A stretch of DNA of 64,000 nt from Mimachlamys varia (Eukaryota; Mollusca; Bivalvia; Pectinida; Pectinidae): NCBI GenBank assembly GCA_947623455.1, contig OX392528.1, positions 50,176,322 through 50,240,321 on the forward strand, written 5' to 3'. Each line of letters opens with the position of its first letter. Position 1 is the stretch's first letter. Positions 59,196 to 64,000 of this stretch are shown here, piece by piece. The translations under genes were made by a program, and so were the position numbers. Under the pieces are notes generated by a model. It ran no database searches. It was not told the origin of the DNA and saw only the letters and a list, made by a program, of their open reading frames with translations.

Positions 59196-60587
59196 TAAAG
59201 GGATATGAAACTATTACATATGTTTTCAAATCAAAATTTCTGCAGCCAGCAAGAGCTAAGCATTTTGATCGATAGCTGTAAATCCATATAAACTGTTTAT
59301 TTTAAGGGGGTATACTGACAAAGAACCTTACAACTATGGAATTTGAAACACAATGCTGTGTAAGAAAAAAATTCCATGTTAATATAGGCAAATCAGAACT
59401 GATTGACGCTTTTCATTTAGAAACAAAAATAATAAAAAGAACTATTACATGGTATTCAAATGGTTTCGCCACAACAGAGAACATATTGCCATATTCACCT
59501 TATCGGGAAACCAAACAAAACCGATAAACAGTTTTGACAGTCAAACAAAAACACAATTTGAGGGTAAATATGAATGTATTGTAATGGACAGCGTCATAGC
59601 GTTCGTCACTTCAACGTCACCACCTACGTCACGACGTCGTTATGACATTTAACTTCCTCTTCGTATGACCAGATCGTGACGGTCATGTTTTCGTATCTTG
59701 GCTTATGAGCTATAACATCTTGGATCACGTATGTGGCCTCGCCGTGGACTGTATTGCCCATGCACGACCAACAGATGCCCCCAATCAACCACAAACGCGC
59801 ACGTGCAGCGCAAATCATAGGTTAATACAAACCAAACAAAGCAAAGCGCCTGTTGTTGTCGACCTGATGATAAACATAGAGGCAAAATATTGATGTTTTT
59901 ATCACTTCAGTAAGTGATATAGGTGTTTGTTTTCCCCCCAAAAGACATAAACGTGTTGTTTTCGGTCAATACATGTTATTGTTTGCGTTCGATCTGGCTG
60001 TTGCATGCTCGTAAAAGTGACATACAATATATCGGCGTATGTCTAGTGTAAGTTATTTTGCATTAATTCCTTTATTTTTCAAGACAAATTTTACTTTATT
60101 TTACATAAGTATTGTAGTTGAAATGTGTAAATCAATTACTTCAGTTACGAAAAGAAATGCAATTTCTTGTTGGCGAGGAAAAAAAATGTTTGCAAAATTT
60201 GGACATTGGTAAGCTTGTTATTTGCGTCCATTGAAGGACAACAGTCAAAACCAAACATAAGTGGCGTTACTAATATTTCTATTGCAGAATGGTCAACGGC
60301 CAACAAAAAGTAAACAGTTATAGGGGCAAATACTGAATAATGAAAACTAAATGAATACTCTAAAGACCCATAACCCTATCTATTTTAATTTAAATATTGT
60401 ATTCTCAATTTTTTTTCTTATCTTGTAGAAACCATTTTCAAATACCGTTGAATACGATACACTTGACATTATTGAGAAATTAAAAACGAAAGATAAATTT
60501 AAATAAAAAGAAACCATGGAAATTGTCATGTGAGGCTGGGGATCAGCTTTATTTGTTATGGGCAATGTTTTTATTCAATCTAATTAA

Positions 60588-60926
60588 AATGCAGATCCTA
60601 TTCTCACTCCGTTGCATAAGGATCTGACAACGTCCAATGAGATGTCATGTTCTGGCGACCTTTGTCACCTCTTTACTTCTCACTCTTACATTTATGACCG
60701 CTGCCCCAGTCATTTGCAGCAAGTCAAGTCGTCACAACATCCACGTTAGCTTGTTGTGACGAAATGACTTAACGCATACATATGATTATGCCAGCTTTTT
60801 CGCCCATCAACTTTCGCTTTCTGGAAGCGGTAATTTCATTGCCCTATGCAAAAGGTCACCAGGACATGACCTCATATGAAACGTTGCCAGATCATATATA
60901 AAGGAGTGAGAATAAGGATCTGCATT
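60588..60926. mobile_element. TTAA-flanked MITE with central hairpin
   Basis: It starts AATGCAGATCCTATTCTCAC after TTAA (60584-60587) and ends AGAATAAGGATCTGCATT before TTAA (60927-60930). The interior contains a second inverted repeat, TCGTCACAAC/GTTGTGACGA, at about 60729-60762. It shares no sequence with the other TTAA elements here and has no ORF. Confidence 0.75.
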
Positions 60927-61272
60927 TTAATTAACAATTATAATCAGAGTGAGTCCTAATTACAATTTTAAGCGCTTTCATCAATCTAGCATTGAATGAG
61001 CATTTTAAAATAAGCATTATTTCGGTACATTTGGAAGGATACAAATACACCAATACCTTTCACTCAGTATACACACATACAGTATACCCATGGATAGAAA
61101 GCCTCAGGAAGACTGTATAGCTGTTACCACAACACGAAACTCAACATGTATATTTTCTTTTAGACATATAGCATTATCTTATTTTCTCCTATGTGTGCAA
61201 TACCAAAATAATCACGGACCCCTCCCTTTGAACTCTTCCGTGTTCGTTTTTAAAAAGCATACAGACGACGCA

Positions 61273-61462
61273 CAGGGCTGGGCCGGTCGGGTTGGAGTAT
61301 GAAACGGAGTTAGGACGGGCACGGGCTGCGCGAATCCTCACGGTCGAGCTCGGACCGCTGTCTTAACCATCCCGTGGACTGCCTAAGCTGTGCTGCGGCT
61401 TTTGGGTCGTTGGCTTCGTCTGACAACTAACAGCCAACTTAGAACTGGTACGGACCAGGGGA
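61273..61462 (+). rRNA. Orphan 28S rRNA fragment (D8 region and following core)
   Basis: GGGCTGGGCCGGTCGGGTTG is a nearly universal phrase of large-subunit rRNA just before the D8 expansion. The GC-rich expansion follows, then CAACTTAGAACTGGTACGG and ACCAGGGGA, where rRNA would continue into its invariant core but the sequence changes abruptly to AT-rich DNA. About 190 bp of a ~3.5-4 kb rRNA are present, so this is a dispersed, non-functional fragment. GC content is far above its surroundings. Confidence 0.9.
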
Positions 61463-62348
61463 CATAACTAAACTAAACTTATCTGAAGTTTATGTACCAG
61501 AAAAGAATGTGGTAAATACTCTTCAACTGTACAAAGTAAGTTGTAGTTTACTTTGAGATGTATCCTCTTTCAAAATGCAGATTATTGCATTCGGCTCTTA
61601 GTGAGTTGCCGTTATTGATAGAATACAAGTTGAGGCTACTCTCGGCAGATTTACCACATCAAATCACCGGAATCGACAACACTGTACATGTTTGTAAACG
61701 AAAATCTCAAAAATGTATAAAAAAAAATCAGTATCAAATTACAAAGCAATGAATACATCTTAGACTAGTTTAAGGTGGAAGTGCCAATCATGCAGGAAAA
61801 ACAGCAAGTTCAAACATAGAATTGAGGTGTCAAGAAATTAACAAAATATTGATTAAGTATGCAATATTGAGTGAGTACTGGTGTTGCACAAGGAATAACT
61901 GAGTTGGCCGCAAACAATCACAGGATGAGAGGGACCAGCTAGTGCAGTTGAGAATGGTCAGGATAGAGATGTCAAGACTCTGGAAGCCATTAATATCGCG
62001 CTGTCACAAACCAATGAACGCAACTGTCAATACTGGTAGGTAATCGTTGATGGTATTTGAGAAAGCAGATTTTCTGAAGGAAAAGTAAAGGACACACGAG
62101 AGGAAAAAAAACTAATTTCCTGATTCTGCAATAGATTGTAGAGGGATGCGAAGGGATTCGGATCTTAGATAAACATAGATTGATAAAAATACAAAAGAGA
62201 TCAAATTAGGTCCTCTGTTATATTGTGTCTGTTTCTTATATACTGATAGATTTATATGTATAATAATAATTAAGAGGAAAATAAATGATAAATGATAAAA
62301 ATACAGACCAGGAAAAAACCCCAGTTGCACTTTTTAAGAATGGAATGT

Positions 62349-62512
62349 TCTCATTTAGAGGACTTAATGTTTACTTGAATGCGACCAAGATTTACATGGC
62401 GGGTGTCGTCGATGAAGCAGAAGACGCTTACTCTTTCGGAACACCTGGTCTTATTCTCTTGTGCTTTTACGAGAGTCTCCATGTAAATCTTTCCTTTGTT
62501 CCTATATTTTTT
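62349..62512 (+). mobile_element. RT-tail retroelement fragment, UTR middle
   Basis: A well-preserved piece: TTACTTGAATGCGACCAAG, GGCGGGTGTCGTCGATGAAG, GGAACACCTGGTCTTATTC and CCTTTGTTCCTATATTTTTT. Unlike most copies it lacks the usual 3' end, stopping in a T run. The frame 62285-62515 is derived from it. Confidence 0.8.
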
Positions 62513-62519
62513 TAAATAG

Positions 62520-64000
62520 GAATTGGACAACGCATAATAAGTTTAATCAGCATGCCTTTAACTTCATGCTGAAAATCCCTTAACCATGTTTAACTAAAAG
62601 ATAATTCAGCAATTCCCCCATATTGCTGTAAAATGCTCTGTTGGAAAGAATACAACTTAAAATAACAATGGATAACAATTTCACCTGTTTTAACAAGACA
62701 ACGCTGACGATACGAAAGCTCACCTGAAACGCTGATTTGTACAAGAGATGCTGTTTGAGAACAAATGTTGTGACAATTGATTAAGAAATAAAGTCTGTAC
62801 AGCGGTAAAGTCGAATTTTTATTTATAGTTGCATTGCTCTATTTTTGACCGCCGAAAACCGAATAGCAAACTCATGCAAGAGTTGATTTTTGCAAGTGCT
62901 TATGTTTAGTTTCCTAACAATCGGCTAAGAAATTCAGTCTGCACATTAGAGACACGAACGAAAGTACGTGAATACGGACAAGTCCCTATATACCTCGACT
63001 TGACGACTTCGAAACGGTTTCTCTTAATTCTCGCATGTTCTGCAGTTTACTAAGTTTGCAGCTGAAATCGATATTAAGAAAAGGAGTTTTCGATGATATT
63101 TACTATAATTGGAAATGCTTTTACGATAAGATCAAAGCACTAGAACGGATAGCTGTTCCTTTACATAGGCAGTGACACATGCGTTGTAAATATGCAAATA
63201 CGGATAGCCAATAGCGATTACAACCAGAGGAATATCCAATGAACAACGGAAAGCAATTGACATCGGGAGATATATCAATTCCAAAGCCAACACCAATGAT
63301 GAGATAGTTGACCTCTACTAGGACCAAACACAAGTGATTTTGTATTTGGCGACTGCAGACTAGAAATTATCTTGACCTTTCAAAAGTGCGGTTCTGATCG
63401 AGCTGTCAAAATAGCATGAGACTCCGGAAATAACCACATCTTATGCCGACAGCCAAGCGCAAAAATAAATGAAAGCGTTGCAAGTCTGACGGTCCCTTGA
63501 CATTGCATAGAAGCTTCCTTATGAAAACTGTCGCTGACATGTAAAATGCAGATAACATTATACGTTATCTGATCAAATCAACGCATCGATCGAAAGGAAC
63601 ATCACGGCAAAACGGATAATGCTGAACCTGTCCGTTTGATTCATATTCGTTTATTAAGAAAACAGGGAAATTCTTTTGAATCAAATATGGTAAATAAAAT
63701 GTATCTATCTTTTCTGTCGCTTAGATTTTTTTAAGAAGAATGGTCTTAACAACACGTATTAAATCGAATTCTAAAAAACCAAAGTCTTTCCAGTCTCTAG
63801 CTTTGATGTAGACATATGACATATGAGTTGATTTGAGAACATTATGTATGACAGAGATAAGTAACTAAGATATGGTCCAGGGATCTTATTTTGGTTTTTT
63901 TTTTCATGCGTACTGTACATAAACAATAAACCAGATAATCATGTTTCTAATGACTTAATTCTATTTTCGCCGATGTATAGAATACTCGCTCTGAAAAGTT
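62520..64000. other. Gene-free end of window
   Basis: No exon with splice borders, RNA gene or shared repeat was recognised. The minus-strand frame 63121-63333 has no motif. Confidence 0.4.

Noticed and set aside
59600..59650. Cluster of CGTCA/ACGTC sites that might be an enhancer
   Set aside because: Short, in no clear promoter context, and not distinguishable from chance or a repeat edge.
62285..62515. Recurring peptide-like string AGVVDEAEDAYSSGTPGL in several frames
   Set aside because: It lies in the UTR of the RT-tail repeat, after the RT stop, and is in no constant frame with a start; it is a repeat artefact rather than a conserved protein.

Overview
This is a 64 kb stretch of AT-rich nuclear DNA from an animal, most likely a marine invertebrate and probably a bivalve mollusc. 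The clues are scattered short exons with GT/AG borders, no operons, tRNA-derived SINEs, TTAA- and TA-flanked miniature DNA transposons, Penelope-like (PLE) and LINE-like retroelement debris, and hammerhead ribozyme repeats of the kind known from bivalve genomes. The species cannot be fixed from the sequence alone. Almost none of the longer open reading frames are genes; most lie in repeats or are chance.

Protein-coding content is sparse. The best case is a minus-strand terminal exon at 14199-14917 (238 residues, Ser- and acid-rich, clear 3' splice site, no family recognised). A minus-strand promoter plus first exon is proposed at about 30331-30640 (GC box, TATA box, ATG in a strong start context, GTAAGC donor). 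A plus-strand start exon is proposed at 22655-22729, and further possible exons at 21802-22023 (-) and 32476-32600 (-). Whether any of these belong to one gene is unknown.

The rest is a repeat landscape. (1) Six copies of a repeat carrying a type I hammerhead ribozyme (11.0, 19.6, 29.4, 36.8, 37.6 and 51.4 kb); three keep every core base and three carry core-breaking changes. A degraded PLE reverse-transcriptase N-terminus lies on the same strand about 1 kb downstream of the 11.0 kb copy. (2) About 18 pieces of one retroelement tail family: the C-terminal end of a reverse transcriptase followed by a conserved 3' UTR, with ragged 5' ends. Three carry the same foldback transposon at the same base. 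(3) Several TTAA-flanked families (4.06-5.64, 42.6, 44.2, 58.4-59.2 and 60.6 kb), one inserted into its own relative. (4) pogo/Tigger-like pieces at 17.4 and 57.3 kb. (5) Foldback elements at 0.02-0.38, 1.65, 15.3, 18.6, 31.4 and 34.3 kb, and a nearly perfect 2 x 91 bp palindrome at 39.1-39.3 kb. (6) tRNA-derived SINEs at 2.8, 37.9, 44.5, 49.3-49.8 (nested) and 55.6 kb. (7) A roughly 190 bp orphan piece of 28S rRNA at 61.3 kb. (8) A roughly 350 bp minisatellite at 46.0 kb.

The most notable system is the set of self-cleaving ribozyme repeats beside retroelement debris. Such motifs are known from PLEs and retrozyme-like repeats of metazoans; their density here, a compensated stem change and a local tripling of the flanking unit make this locus worth testing.
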